From positions 151,823-215,822 of the forward strand of contig JADJMV010000009.1 in NCBI GenBank assembly GCA_016709445.1: a stretch of 64,000 bases of DNA. The letters are read 5' to 3'. The number at the start of each line of letters is the position of its first letter. Positions within the stretch are counted from its first letter, which is position 1. The notes beneath the pieces are model-generated. The model was not told the DNA's origin. It worked only from the letters and a program-made list of their open reading frames with translations, and did not search any database. Below, piece by piece: positions 51,598-60,552 of this stretch. The DNA comes from Phycisphaerales bacterium. GTDB taxonomy: Bacteria > Planctomycetota > Phycisphaerae > Phycisphaerales > UBA1924. A program made the translations under genes and the position numbers.

Positions 51598-53029
51598 CTA
51601 CGCCTCGGACATCGACCGGAGTTCGTCGATGAGCAGGACATGGGCGCGGGCGCCAAGCCGGAAGCAGTCCAATTCGAACTTCTCGTTCGGCGAGTGGACC
51701 CGGTCGTCGTCGAGCCCGAAGCCCATGAAGATGGTCTCGAGACCGAGCTGCTTCTTGAGCATCCCGGCGACGGGGATCGAGCCGCCGGTCTTGATGAGCG
51801 CGGCCTCGGCCCCGCCCGAGGCCGCCTTGAGGGCCCGCCGTGCGGCCGCGAGGACGGGGGAGTCGGTCGCGACGGTCGCCGGGTCGCCGCCGCTGTGGTC
51901 GATGAACTCCCAGCGGCAGCCGGGCGGGGTGCGCTCGCGGCACCAAGCGAAGAATCGCTCGGTGAGCTTGCGCGGGTCCTGGTCGTCCACGAGGCGGAAG
52001 CTGACCTTGGCGCTGGCGTGGGCGGGGATGACGGTCTTGGCGCCCTTGCCGGTGTAGCCGCCGATGATGCCGTTGAGTTCGGCGGTGGGCCGGGCCCACT
52101 CGCGCTCGAGGGCGGTGAAGCCCTTCTCGCCGACGTCGGCCTCGGGACCCATGCCGATCTTCTTGAGGGCGTCGATCTGGTCGAAGCCGAGCTTCTTCCA
52201 TGCCTCGCGCTCGGCGCTTGTCAGGTCGCGGACGCCCTCGTAGAAGCCGGGGATCGAGATCTTGCGGTCCTTGTCCCAGAGCTGGGCGAGGACCTTGACC
52301 AGCTCGCTGATGGGGTTGGGGCAGCGCCCGCCCCACATGCCGGAATGGAGATCCTGGTTGGAGGCATGGAGAACGACCTCGGTGTAAGAGAGGCCCCGCA
52401 CGCCGTAGGTGATGGCGGGCTTGCCCCGACCGAGCATGCCGGTGTCGGAGATGAGGCAGACGGCGCACTTGCCCAGCCGCTTGGCGTGCTGCGCGACGAA
52501 TCGCTCGAGGTTGACCGAGCCGGATTCTTCCTCGCCCTCGAGCAGGACGGTGAACCGGACACCGGCGGCGACCTCGCCGGTGGTCTCCTTCCACGCGCGG
52601 AGGGCTTCGAGGAAGGTGGCTACCTGGCCCTTGTCGTCGACGGCGCCGCGGGCGACGATGCGTTCGCCGACGTCGCCCGAGGCGGGCTTGACGACCGGCT
52701 CGAAGGGGGCTCTCCCAGAGTTCGAGGGGATCGACCGGCTGCACGTCGTAGTGCCCGTAGAAGAGCACGTGGGGCCCCTTGTAGCCGGGGGCGCCGGGGC
52801 TCTCGGCGAGGACGACCGGGTGGCCAGCGCCGGCGGGCTCACCGGTGGGCAGGATCTCGACGGCGAGCCCGGACTCGCGAAGTTGCGCGGCCGCCCACTC
52901 GGCGGCCCTCGCCACGTCGGCCTTGTAGGCGGGGTCGGTCGAGACGCTGGGGATGCGGAGCCAGTCGCAGAGACGGTTCACGCTGGCAGCCTCATGGGCG
53001 CGCAGCCATTCCAGGACCTTGTTGGTCAC
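51598..53029 (-). CDS. M20 family dipeptidase, interrupted by a one-base frameshift
   Basis: About 476 residues when repaired. GTG at 53029 (GGAG 8 bases upstream) begins TNKVLEWLRAHEAASVNRL. Metal motifs are VLFYGHYDVQPV before the break, and GAVDDKGQV, LLEGEEESGS and GMWGG after it. The break is at a run of five G (52705-52709, plus strand), one base too many; repaired it reads WESPFEPVVK. The late histidine in DDRVHSPNEKF completes the site. It probably hydrolyses dipeptides, in the manner of carnosinase-type CNDP relatives. Confidence 0.88.
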
Positions 53030-53110
53030 GTGTAGATCTCCATTCTCTCGCACATGGGGCACCCGCGGGTTCGGTTTGGCATCGATGGTTGCCGCGAAAT
53101 CACCGGCGCC

Positions 53111-54178
53111 TCAATAGATCTTCTCGCCGTTCGAGTAGCGGTCTTTAGATTCCGGGGTCGCACTCCCGCCGGTAAACTTGCTGCCGCTGGGGTACCAGTA
53201 CTTCGGCTCAGACCACGCTTCGGTGCCTTTGATGTTGCCGACATGGGCATCAAAGAACGCCGCGTTCATCGATACGCCCTGATGCCGCATCGAGAAGAGG
53301 TATCCATTTCGAGCATCGTCCGGAGCCTTGCCGTACGCGGTAGATTGGGCAAAGATCGGCCCGGAACTCAGAAACGAACCGTAGATCCCCGGCGTCGCGC
53401 TGAGGTCGAAATCGAGCACGCTTCCCGACCAGAAGCGGGTGCCGTCACAGAGCATCACCTTGTCCGAGGGCTGGATGCCGACTTGGCTGATCCTGGGTTG
53501 GAACGAGGCGGGTACGGAAACAGGATCCGAGTACCCCGTGATGAATCGCGTCGAGGAGTTGCCGGGGACCGGTACGAGTGGAGCGGGGCGGCCGGTGATG
53601 TCCTGCCCGGGGTAGTAATGAAATCCGGAGGGGGCGAGGTAGCTCACCTGCTTGTACCCACGATCGTCCATGACGTGTCGGAAGTCGTTCTTGTCCGGGG
53701 CGTCACCGTAGAGCTGGTCATTGTCGATCTTGGCCGACGCGCACGCAAAGTCGTTGAAAATCTGTGAGGTGCGGTAGGCGCGATTCGCCGAGAAGATATC
53801 GCCCGAACCCATCGACGGGCTGATCCAGTCGTGAGAGGAGGTGGGCTTGGAACCATCGGAGTCGCCCAGGATCTCGTCGACGTACTTCTTGACAGGGTTG
53901 AACGTGATTACGCGGTACCGGGCACCGGAAGTGTTCGGACCAGCGTAGTAATCGTCGTTGTCGCCCATGTAGAAAGACTGGCCCTGGGCAAGATTCCGGC
54001 ACATGGAGGAACACACGATGGACCGCGCGGTCTCCCTCGCGGTGCCCAGAGCCGGAAGCAGAATGCCGATGAGCAGGGCGATGATAGCGATGACGACTAG
54101 AAGCTCGATTAGGGTGAACGCGCGGCTTACCGCAGTTGTCACCCGCACATTTCCGGCGTTCCTGGGAGCATGTCTCAT
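53111..54178 (-). CDS. Prepilin-type secreted protein (type II pseudopilin N-terminus)
   Basis: A 355-residue protein. The N-terminus has the prepilin peptidase site and helix FTLIELLVVIAIIALLIGIL, then LPALGTARETARSIVCSSMC. The rest is a globular domain with a C-terminal FDAHVGNIKG near the pattern of planctomycete DUF1559-type proteins. Such proteins occur in tens of copies per planctomycete genome and are processed by the type II secretion/pilus peptidase. GC is lower than in neighbours. It is followed by a small membrane protein gene on the same strand. Confidence 0.88.
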   Translation of the reverse strand: MRHAPRNAGNVRVTTAVSRAFTLIELLVVIAIIALLIGILLPALGTARETARSIVCSSMCRNLAQGQSFYMGDNDDYYAGPNTSGARYRVITFNPVKKYVDEILGDSDGSKPTSSHDWISPSMGSGDIFSANRAYRTSQIFNDFACASAKIDNDQLYGDAPDKNDFRHVMDDRGYKQVSYLAPSGFHYYPGQDITGRPAPLVPVPGNSSTRFITGYSDPVSVPASFQPRISQVGIQPSDKVMLCDGTRFWSGSVLDFDLSATPGIYGSFLSSGPIFAQSTAYGKAPDDARNGYLFSMRHQGVSMNAAFFDAHVGNIKGTEAWSEPKYWYPSGSKFTGGSATPESKDRYSNGEKIY

Positions 54179-54220
54179 GCCGCAACCTCGTCCTTGTCGA
54201 AGCCGCCGGTCCCCGGCGGC

Positions 54221-54607
54221 CTAGTGTCGTTTGGCCACATATCGCTTGGGCGTTTCGCTGGAAACTTTCACCTTTCCAGTGCCCGCATCGAGCATCTTTG
54301 GATCCCCCTCGACCTCTTTGAGGGCTGTCTTCCCGAGGTAGCGGGACTCCACAACCCACTCCCCGCCTTCAGTCTTCTGCACTGGGAACAGCGCAATCTT
54401 GCCGGTGTCGGGGTTGCGTTCAGGAATGACGACCCCCTTGTTCTTGGTCGAGAAGTCGAACAGGTCACCCGTCGTCACATCGACGAGAAGGGTTTCGTGC
54501 GAACTCTTGGCCGTCGGACCTCTCCCGAGCGACCACCACACTCCGAATGCCATGGCGGCCACCGCAGCCACGAAGACCACAATCTGCCACCGCTTCACCT
54601 GCTCCAT
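54221..54607 (-). CDS. Hypothetical membrane-anchored protein
   Basis: A 128-residue protein with a transmembrane helix at residues 8-25 (IVVFVAAVAAMAFGVWW) followed by a soluble, beta-rich domain (ETLLVDVTTGDLFDF, KIALFPVQKTEGGEW). It precedes the pseudopilin gene by 42 bases on the same strand, a common pairing in planctomycetes. Its role may be linked to the pseudopilin. No catalytic motif was seen. Confidence 0.7.
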   Translation of the reverse strand: MEQVKRWQIVVFVAAVAAMAFGVWWSLGRGPTAKSSHETLLVDVTTGDLFDFSTKNKGVVIPERNPDTGKIALFPVQKTEGGEWVVESRYLGKTALKEVEGDPKMLDAGTGKVKVSSETPKRYVAKRH

Positions 54608-54782
54608 CAACCACTCCAGCCGAGGCCCCCACCCAGCACATGAGTCGCGCCGATCAGACGCCCAACACTATACCGAACAGCCCGGCCCCTTGCCCGCGTG
54701 TCGGATTCTTGACCCATCCTTGACGGGGCGCCCGCGGTACAGATGCGTGGCACCCATCGCAAACCCTTGGCTTTCCTCGCAC

Positions 54783-55934
54783 TTAGTGCGAGGCGGCCTC
54801 AACCGGTCGGATCTCGATGGCCACCGGGTAGTGGTCGCTCGCGTAGCCGTCGGGTCTCCACGGCTCCCGCCAGTCGGCCCCTTCGGGCAGCGCGGGGGTC
54901 CCGAGGACGAAGCCGCTCCCCGGGACTTCCTCGGCCGCCAGGTTGTCGTTGACCAGGATGTAGTCGATTCGCCGGCCCGACTCGTGGGAGGTGAATCTGG
55001 CGCCGGGTTCGTACACGTCGCGCAGCGCGTCGTGGAAGCCGGCCCCGACGAGTGTCTGCACACTCCCGTCGCTCAGGATCGCGTTGAAATCGCCGAGAAG
55101 GGCGATGTTCTCCTTGGGGTTCGCGGCCATCTCGGCGGTGAGCAGCTTGACGAGGCCGTCGGCTTCGGCCTGGCGCCAGTATTCGCCGGGTCCGCCGCTT
55201 TTGGCGTGGATGGCGAAGAGCGTGAGGTCGTAGGCGGGGCCACCGGTCACGTCCGACGGGACCTCGATCACGACGCGGAGCGGGGAGCGGTGGAAGGTGA
55301 TCGGCTCGCCGGCGTGGTAGTTGACGCCGCTGCCCCACTTGGCCGGATGCGTGCCCTCCAGCGGCATGTGCGGCCAGTTCTTGACGCTCTTGATCGGGAA
55401 GCGGCTGAGTACGGCCTGCTCGATCCCGCGCTCGTCGCCGGCCTCGACCGAGGCGAGGAACGTGTACCCGGCATCGGCGAGGTAGGTGTCACGGAACCAT
55501 GTGACGACGGCCTCGGACTCGACCTCTTCGAGGGCGATCACGTCGGCGTCGAGCTTCCGGATCGTGGCGGCCAGGGCCTTGACCTGCGCCTCGGGCTTGG
55601 CGTCATCGATGTCCTCGTTGGCCCCGCTGAGGTTGGGGTCGTCGATGGCGTCGAAGAGGTTTTCGGTGTTGTAGGTCGCGAGGCGGATCGCCCCCTTGTG
55701 GCGGGCGGGCGGCGCGGCGACGCCGAAGCGGATGAGCGACTCGGCTTGGGCGGCGGGCTGCGAGGCAGGTTGTGCGGCAGGTTGCGCGGTTGGTTGGTCC
55801 GCCTGCTGGGCTTGGATCACGGATTCGGCGCCAGAACGCGAGCCGACAGGCTGGGCCATGAGGCCGAGCGCGACGCCCGCGGCCCCGACGGCCGCCAGGA
55901 ATGCCCCCATCATCGGAACGACTGCCCGAGTCAT
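54783..55934 (-). CDS. Secreted endonuclease/exonuclease/phosphatase-fold protein with Gln-Pro-Ala repeats
   Basis: A 383-residue protein. The signal peptide covers residues 1-28. A low-complexity linker (about 40-65, QPAAQPASQPAAQ) precedes the catalytic domain: LATYNTENLFD, VIALEEVES, LLGDFNAIL, RIDYILVN and ASDHYPVAIEI. The final histidine and the aspartate in GDFN are the catalytic pair. Paralogous in fold to the gene at 14563. Substrate is not evident. Confidence 0.85.
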   Translation of the reverse strand: MTRAVVPMMGAFLAAVGAAGVALGLMAQPVGSRSGAESVIQAQQADQPTAQPAAQPASQPAAQAESLIRFGVAAPPARHKGAIRLATYNTENLFDAIDDPNLSGANEDIDDAKPEAQVKALAATIRKLDADVIALEEVESEAVVTWFRDTYLADAGYTFLASVEAGDERGIEQAVLSRFPIKSVKNWPHMPLEGTHPAKWGSGVNYHAGEPITFHRSPLRVVIEVPSDVTGGPAYDLTLFAIHAKSGGPGEYWRQAEADGLVKLLTAEMAANPKENIALLGDFNAILSDGSVQTLVGAGFHDALRDVYEPGARFTSHESGRRIDYILVNDNLAAEEVPGSGFVLGTPALPEGADWREPWRPDGYASDHYPVAIEIRPVEAASH

Positions 55935-56026
55935 CGGCACCTCCCGCCCGGCTCCCCGGGCTGACCAGTCCCCGGGCGGCATCCGCCGCCCAGCCGCCGG
56001 GTCTGGTGATCTACCATGCCCGGCGG

Positions 56027-57079
56027 ATGCGGATCATTCTCACCAACCCGCGAGGTTTCTGCGCCGGCGTGCGCATGGCGATCGATGTGGTGGATCAGGT
56101 CCTGGATCTGTTCCCCGGCGAAACCATTTATGTGTACCACGAGATTGTGCACAACCGGCACGTCGTGGGGCGGTTCCGGGACCGCGGGGTGGTGTTCGTC
56201 GAGAGCGTGGAGGACCCGCCGCCGGGGTCGATCCTGGTATTTTCGGCGCACGGCATCCCGCCGGGAGTGCGCAACCGGGCCTTGGAGCGGGGGTTGCAGG
56301 CGATCGACGCCACGTGCCCGCTGGTGACGAAGGTGCACTCGGAGGCGATCCGGTACGCGCGGCAGGGGTACCAGATCCTGCTCATCGGGCACCGGAATCA
56401 CCAGGAGGTGATCGGGACGACGGGCGAGGCGCCGGGGGCGACGCAGGTCGTCGAGAGCCCGGCGGATATTCCGGGGCTGAGCATCGCGGACCCCGAGAAA
56501 TTGGTGTATCTGACGCAGACGACCCTCTCGACCGATGACGCGGCCGTGATCATCGAGGCGCTGGAGCGGGCGTTCCCGGCGATCAAGAGCCCGCCGAGCG
56601 AGGACATCTGCTACGCGACCACGAACCGGCAGCAGGCGGTGCGGCGGCTCGCGCCGGAGGCCGACCTGGTGCTGGTGGTGGGAAGCAAGAACTCGTCGAA
56701 TTCGGTGCGGCTCACGGAGATCGCGGAGAACGTGGGGACGCCGGCGAGGCTGATCGACGACGCGGGGGGCTTGCGGGCGGAATGGTTCGGGAGCGAGCCC
56801 GGGTTTGCGGTGCTGATCACGGCGGGGGCGAGCGCTCCGGAGGATCTGGTCGCTGGGGTGTGCCAGGACCTTGTGTCGAGGTTCGGCGCGACGATCGAGA
56901 CGCGGGACATCTTCGACGAGGACATGGAGTTTGCATTGCCGGGCAACCTGCGCCGGATGATGAAGGAGCGGGAGATTCCTGACGCGGACCGACGGATCCG
57001 GGTGCACAAGCCGGTGGTGACAGCGGAGCTGTACGGGGCGGTGCCGCTGACGATCGAGGGCGGGGGGGCTCACCGCTGA
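56027..57079 (+). CDS. ispH: 4-hydroxy-3-methylbut-2-enyl diphosphate reductase
   Basis: A 350-residue 4Fe-4S enzyme, the last step of the methylerythritol phosphate pathway to isoprenoids. The three cluster cysteines are in PRGFCAGVRMA, IDATCPLVTKVH and SEDICYATTNRQ. The conserved histidines are in EIVHNRHVV and VFSAHGIPP. Substrate-binding residues are in VVGSKNSSNSVRL. The ATG at 56027 gives MRIILTNPRG; longer starts lack conservation. The final codons run into a dispersed inverted repeat. Confidence 0.95.
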   Translation: MRIILTNPRGFCAGVRMAIDVVDQVLDLFPGETIYVYHEIVHNRHVVGRFRDRGVVFVESVEDPPPGSILVFSAHGIPPGVRNRALERGLQAIDATCPLVTKVHSEAIRYARQGYQILLIGHRNHQEVIGTTGEAPGATQVVESPADIPGLSIADPEKLVYLTQTTLSTDDAAVIIEALERAFPAIKSPPSEDICYATTNRQQAVRRLAPEADLVLVVGSKNSSNSVRLTEIAENVGTPARLIDDAGGLRAEWFGSEPGFAVLITAGASAPEDLVAGVCQDLVSRFGATIETRDIFDEDMEFALPGNLRRMMKEREIPDADRRIRVHKPVVTAELYGAVPLTIEGGGAHR

Positions 57080-57278
57080 GGACGCAGAGTTCCGCTGAGT
57101 CAAGACAGGGCAATTCACCACGGAGGACACGGAGTTTCACGGAGTGGCGCTGTGGATGAGTTGGGCGGGCACCGGCGGGAGCACAGAGCACCGGGTTCTC
57201 TGCCTTGACTCCGTGGCACTCCGTGTCCTCCGTGGTTCAACCGGTCTGACTCAGCGGAACTCGGCGTCCTCAGCGGTG
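57071..57278. repeat. About 208-bp nested imperfect inverted repeat between ispH and rlmN
   Basis: CACCGCTGAGGACGC (57071-57085) at the left matches GCGTCCTCAGCGGTG (57264-57278) at the right. Inside, GAGTTCCGCTGAGTC matches GACTCAGCGGAACTC and CACCACGGAGGACACGGAGT matches the complement ACTCCGTGTCCTCCGTGGT. The repeat starts inside the last ispH codons. It shows the CGGAGGACACGGAG motif family scattered through planctomycete and some other genomes. Confidence 0.8.
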
Positions 57279-57301
57279 CAACCGTCGGCGTATCCTTGGC
57301 C

Positions 57302-58507
57302 GTGATTGCCCCGCTCCACCACATCTTCCACCACACCCCCGAGACCCTCCGCGCCTGGTTCAAGCAGCGCGAGTTGCCGACGTATCGCGCCGACCAGGTA
57401 CTGGACTGGGTGTACCGCAAGGGCGTGGTCGATCCGGCGCTGATGTCGAACCTCGGCAAGCGGGACCGGGAGGTGCTGGCCTCGGAGATGACGTTTGTGT
57501 CGGGGGAGATCGTCCGGCAGCAGGTGGCGACGGACGGCACGCAGAAGCTGCTGCTGGAGTGGTCGGACGCCAGCCGCGTGGGGGAGCAGGGGGCGGCCGG
57601 GGTCTCACTCCCGATGCTGGGCGCGGGGACGCACACGGACCGGCAGACCGAGTGCGTGATGATCCCGAGCGAGGACCCGACCAAGGTGCGGCGGACGGCG
57701 TGCATCTCGTCGCAGGTGGGGTGCCCGGTGGGGTGCCGGTTCTGCGCATCGGGGCTTGGGGGGCTGGATGGCAACCTGACGGCGGGTCGGATCGTCGAGC
57801 AGGTGTGGCGGCTGAACCAGATGCTGGCCGCCGGCGCCGAGGAAAGCTCGCCGAACGGCGAGGACGCTGCGCATTCCGTCTCTTCATCTCCCCGTCTCTC
57901 CGTCTCTGACTCCGCTCCGCGCGTGACCAACATCGTCTTCATGGGCATGGGCGAGCCCTTGGCCAACTTCTCGAACGTGCTGCACGCGGTGCGGACGATT
58001 GCGGCGCCGTGGGGTGTCGGCATCTCGGCCCGCAAGATCACGATCTCGACGGTGGGCCTGCCCAAGGCCATCACCCGGCTGACCGAGGAGTTGGAGCTGC
58101 CGGTGACGCTGGCGCTGAGCCTGCATGCGCCGAACGACGAGCTGCGGCGGGAGCTGATCCCGTGGGCCGAGTACACGACGATCCCCGAGCTGCTCGCGGC
58201 GTGCCAGGGGTGGTTCAAGAAGCTCGGGCGCGAGATCACGCTCGAGTACATCCTGCTCGGAGATGTGAACGACCGGCCCGAGCACGCGGCCCAGCTTGCG
58301 GGGATCGCCAAGAGCCTGCGGGCGAATATCAATCTCATCCGGTACAACGAGGTGGAGCCGCTGCCCTTCCGGCGGCCGCGGGCGGATGACGTGCATGAGT
58401 TTCAGCGGATTTTGCGGGCGCGGGGCGTGAATGCCCACATCCGGGCCAGCCGCGGGCGAGACATCGCGGCGGCGTGCGGGCAATTGCGGCACGAGGCGCG
58501 GGTGTAG
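57302..58507 (+). CDS. rlmN: 23S rRNA (adenine2503-C2)-methyltransferase RlmN
   Basis: A 401-residue radical SAM methyltransferase. The iron-sulfur CxxxCxxC is in SQVGCPVGCRFCASG near residue 140. The SAM-binding GMGEPLANF and family stretch ITLEYILLGDVNDRPEH follow. The mechanistic cysteine near the end is in RDIAAACGQLR. Between the cluster motif and GMGEPL, an extra 30 residues (about 180-212), rich in serine, come from a repeat element at 57860-57926. It lies after ispH, across the inverted repeat. The start is a GTG at 57302; its ribosome site is weak. Confidence 0.93.
   Translation: MIAPLHHIFHHTPETLRAWFKQRELPTYRADQVLDWVYRKGVVDPALMSNLGKRDREVLASEMTFVSGEIVRQQVATDGTQKLLLEWSDASRVGEQGAAGVSLPMLGAGTHTDRQTECVMIPSEDPTKVRRTACISSQVGCPVGCRFCASGLGGLDGNLTAGRIVEQVWRLNQMLAAGAEESSPNGEDAAHSVSSSPRLSVSDSAPRVTNIVFMGMGEPLANFSNVLHAVRTIAAPWGVGISARKITISTVGLPKAITRLTEELELPVTLALSLHAPNDELRRELIPWAEYTTIPELLAACQGWFKKLGREITLEYILLGDVNDRPEHAAQLAGIAKSLRANINLIRYNEVEPLPFRRPRADDVHEFQRILRARGVNAHIRASRGRDIAAACGQLRHEARV
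57860..57926. repeat. Palindromic-type repeat half embedded in rlmN
   Basis: The stretch starts GAGGACGCTGCGC and ends GTCTCTGACTCCGCTCCGCG then CGTGA. It resembles the right half of the top6B element, which has GTCTGACTCCGCGAGCTCCG. Both encode serine-rich peptides absent from relatives. The copy is incomplete relative to the palindrome in top6B. Confidence 0.5.
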
Positions 58508-58583
58508 AGGGGGGGACTCGGAGCACGCGAGGATGGATGTGCGGCATGGGCCGGGTGTCTCCGGGGCTTGTACCATCCGGCCA

Positions 58584-59426
58584 ATGATCGCGACGCCGCC
58601 TGTGACGCCTCCCGTGGGGACCGCCCCCACCGCCGACTGGGCCCACCACTTCCACGCCTTTACGCCCCAGCACGGCGTGACGCTGCTGGTGTTCGTGGGG
58701 TCGATGGTGGTGGCGGCCGCGCTGGGGCGGCGGTGGCGGGGCAGGATCGGGAGTGGCGTCCGGGCGGTGGATCTGGACGACGATCGCTGGCAGACGCTGG
58801 CGGTGATCTACTACCTGCTCCCGGCAAACTTTGACCCCTACGAGAGTTGGCCCCTGCACCTGTGCGACCTGGCGGCGTGGGTGGCGCCCTTCGCGCTGCT
58901 GACGCAGAAGCGGTGGCTCCGCACGCTGCTCTACTTCTGGGGGATCGGGCTCTCGACGCAGGCGTTCATCACCCCGGTGGTCGACGGCGGGTACATGGAC
59001 GTCAAGTACTGGCTGTTCTTCGTCGGGCACACGCAGATCGTGGGGTCGGCGGTGTACGACGTGGTGGCGCTTGGCTACCGGCCTCGCCTGCGGGATTGGG
59101 GGGTGGCCACGCTGATCACGCTCGGATGGATGGCGGTGGTGACGCCGATCAACGTGATCTTCGACGTGAACTACGGGTATACGGGGCGACACCTGCCGGA
59201 TGGCCCGACGCTGCTGGATGGGCTGGGGCCCTGGCCCTGGCGCATCCTCTGGCTCTTCCTGGCGGGGCAGGTGGCGTGGCTGATCGCCTGGGGCGCGTGG
59301 CCGATCGCGGGCCGGCTGGCGTGGATGACCCGCCAGCCCCAACTCGATCCCACGCCCCAACCCGCGGCGCCCCCCGAGTCGCAGTTGGCGGCGGATAGCC
59401 CCGAAGTCCGGCCTCCGGTCCGATAG
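58584..59426 (+). CDS. YwaF/TIGR02206-family integral membrane protein
   Basis: A 280-residue protein with about seven hydrophobic helices. Family signatures are SWPLHLCDLAAWVAP, STQAFITPVVDGGY and LFFVGHTQIVGSAV. The last 35 residues are proline-rich and cytosolic by charge. The family is widespread and functionally uncharacterised. The ATG at 58584 gives the fitting length, and the next gene begins 12 bases downstream. Confidence 0.85.
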   Translation: MIATPPVTPPVGTAPTADWAHHFHAFTPQHGVTLLVFVGSMVVAAALGRRWRGRIGSGVRAVDLDDDRWQTLAVIYYLLPANFDPYESWPLHLCDLAAWVAPFALLTQKRWLRTLLYFWGIGLSTQAFITPVVDGGYMDVKYWLFFVGHTQIVGSAVYDVVALGYRPRLRDWGVATLITLGWMAVVTPINVIFDVNYGYTGRHLPDGPTLLDGLGPWPWRILWLFLAGQVAWLIAWGAWPIAGRLAWMTRQPQLDPTPQPAAPPESQLAADSPEVRPPVR

Positions 59427-59438
59427 ACTCACGCCCTC

Positions 59439-60552
59439 ATGGTCTGGCTATGTCTGTCATTGCTGGTGATCTCGCTGGCGATCTCGTTGCCGCTGACGGG
59501 GCTGCTGGTGCGCCTGGGGCACCGCATGGGGACGTTCGACTCGGCGGGGTCGCCGGGGCACGAGAAGGAGAGCCTGCGCCGGGTGCCCAACACGGGCGGC
59601 ATCGCGATCTTCGCGGGGCTGGCGATCCCGCTGGCGCTGGGGCTGACTCTCGTGAAGATCGGGGCGACCGGCTATTTCACCAGCCGCGTGCCGGCGTTGG
59701 CGGAGCACCTGCCGGGGATTGCGCAGCGGACGCCTCCGGCGCTGACGCTGCTGGCGTGTCTGACGATCCTGCACCTGCTGGGGGTGATCGACGACCGGCG
59801 GGCGTTGGGGCCCTGGGTGAAGCTGGTCGTGATGCTGGGTGCGACGGCGATGACGCTGGTGACCGATACGCGGCTGTTCACGCTTCTGATGGACGGGTCG
59901 GGGGCCGTGGCTCGATCACGATCTCGGTGCTGTGGATCGCCCTGGTGACCAACGCGCTGAACTTCATCGACAACATGGACGGGCTGTGCGCGGGCGTCGC
60001 GACGATCGCGGGGGTGTGCTTTCTGGCGGCGGCGATCATCAACGGGTACTGGTTCATCGCGGCGACGCTGGCGCTGCTTGTGGGTTCTTGCCTGGGATTC
60101 CTGGCTTTCAACGTGCCCCCCGCCCGGATTTTCATGGGTGACGGGGGCTCGCTCATCCTGGGATTCACGCTGGCATTTCTGACGGTGCGGACGACCTACT
60201 ACGACCCGGCGCGGGCGGGCGGGTGGTACGGCGTATTCATGCCGCTGGCGGTGCTGGCGGTGCCGCTCTATGACTTTCTGGCGGTGTCGCTCATCCGCGT
60301 GCGGCAGGGGCGGAGCCCGTTCGTGGGCGACCAGCAGCACCTCTCGCACCGGCTGGTGAGACGGGGCTTTACCAAGCCGGCGGCGGTTGGGCTGATTTGC
60401 AGCCTGGCCGCGATCACGGGCATCTCGGGGATCGTGCTCGAGCGCTCGAGCCGTGGCAGGCGATCCTGGTCGGGCTGCAGATCGTGATCGCCCTGCTGGC
60501 CCTGGCCTTTGCGGAGCACGCGACCAGCGAGAGCCGGAGGAACGGCTCATGA
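59439..60552 (+). CDS. MraY/WecA-family phospho-N-acetylhexosamine transferase, frameshifted
   Basis: About 371 residues when repaired. It is a polytopic membrane enzyme that links a sugar-1-phosphate to a polyprenyl phosphate carrier. Magnesium and substrate motifs are IDDRRALGPW, NALNFIDNMDGL, MGDGGSLILG and GDQQHLSHRLVRRGF. Breaks occur near 59905-59912 (one base missing between RLFTLLMDG and SITISVLW) and near 60448 (one base missing; repaired it reads ERSEPWQAILVGL). WecA-type rather than MraY is favoured because of the isolated context and the downstream O-antigen-ligase-like gene. The stop overlaps the next start (ATGA). Confidence 0.87.

Noticed and set aside
54776..54794. CCTCGCAC-TTA-GTGCGAGG hairpin at the end of the nuclease-fold gene as a terminator
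   Set aside because: The stem overlaps the stop codon and no T-run follows on the minus strand, so evidence for termination is weak.
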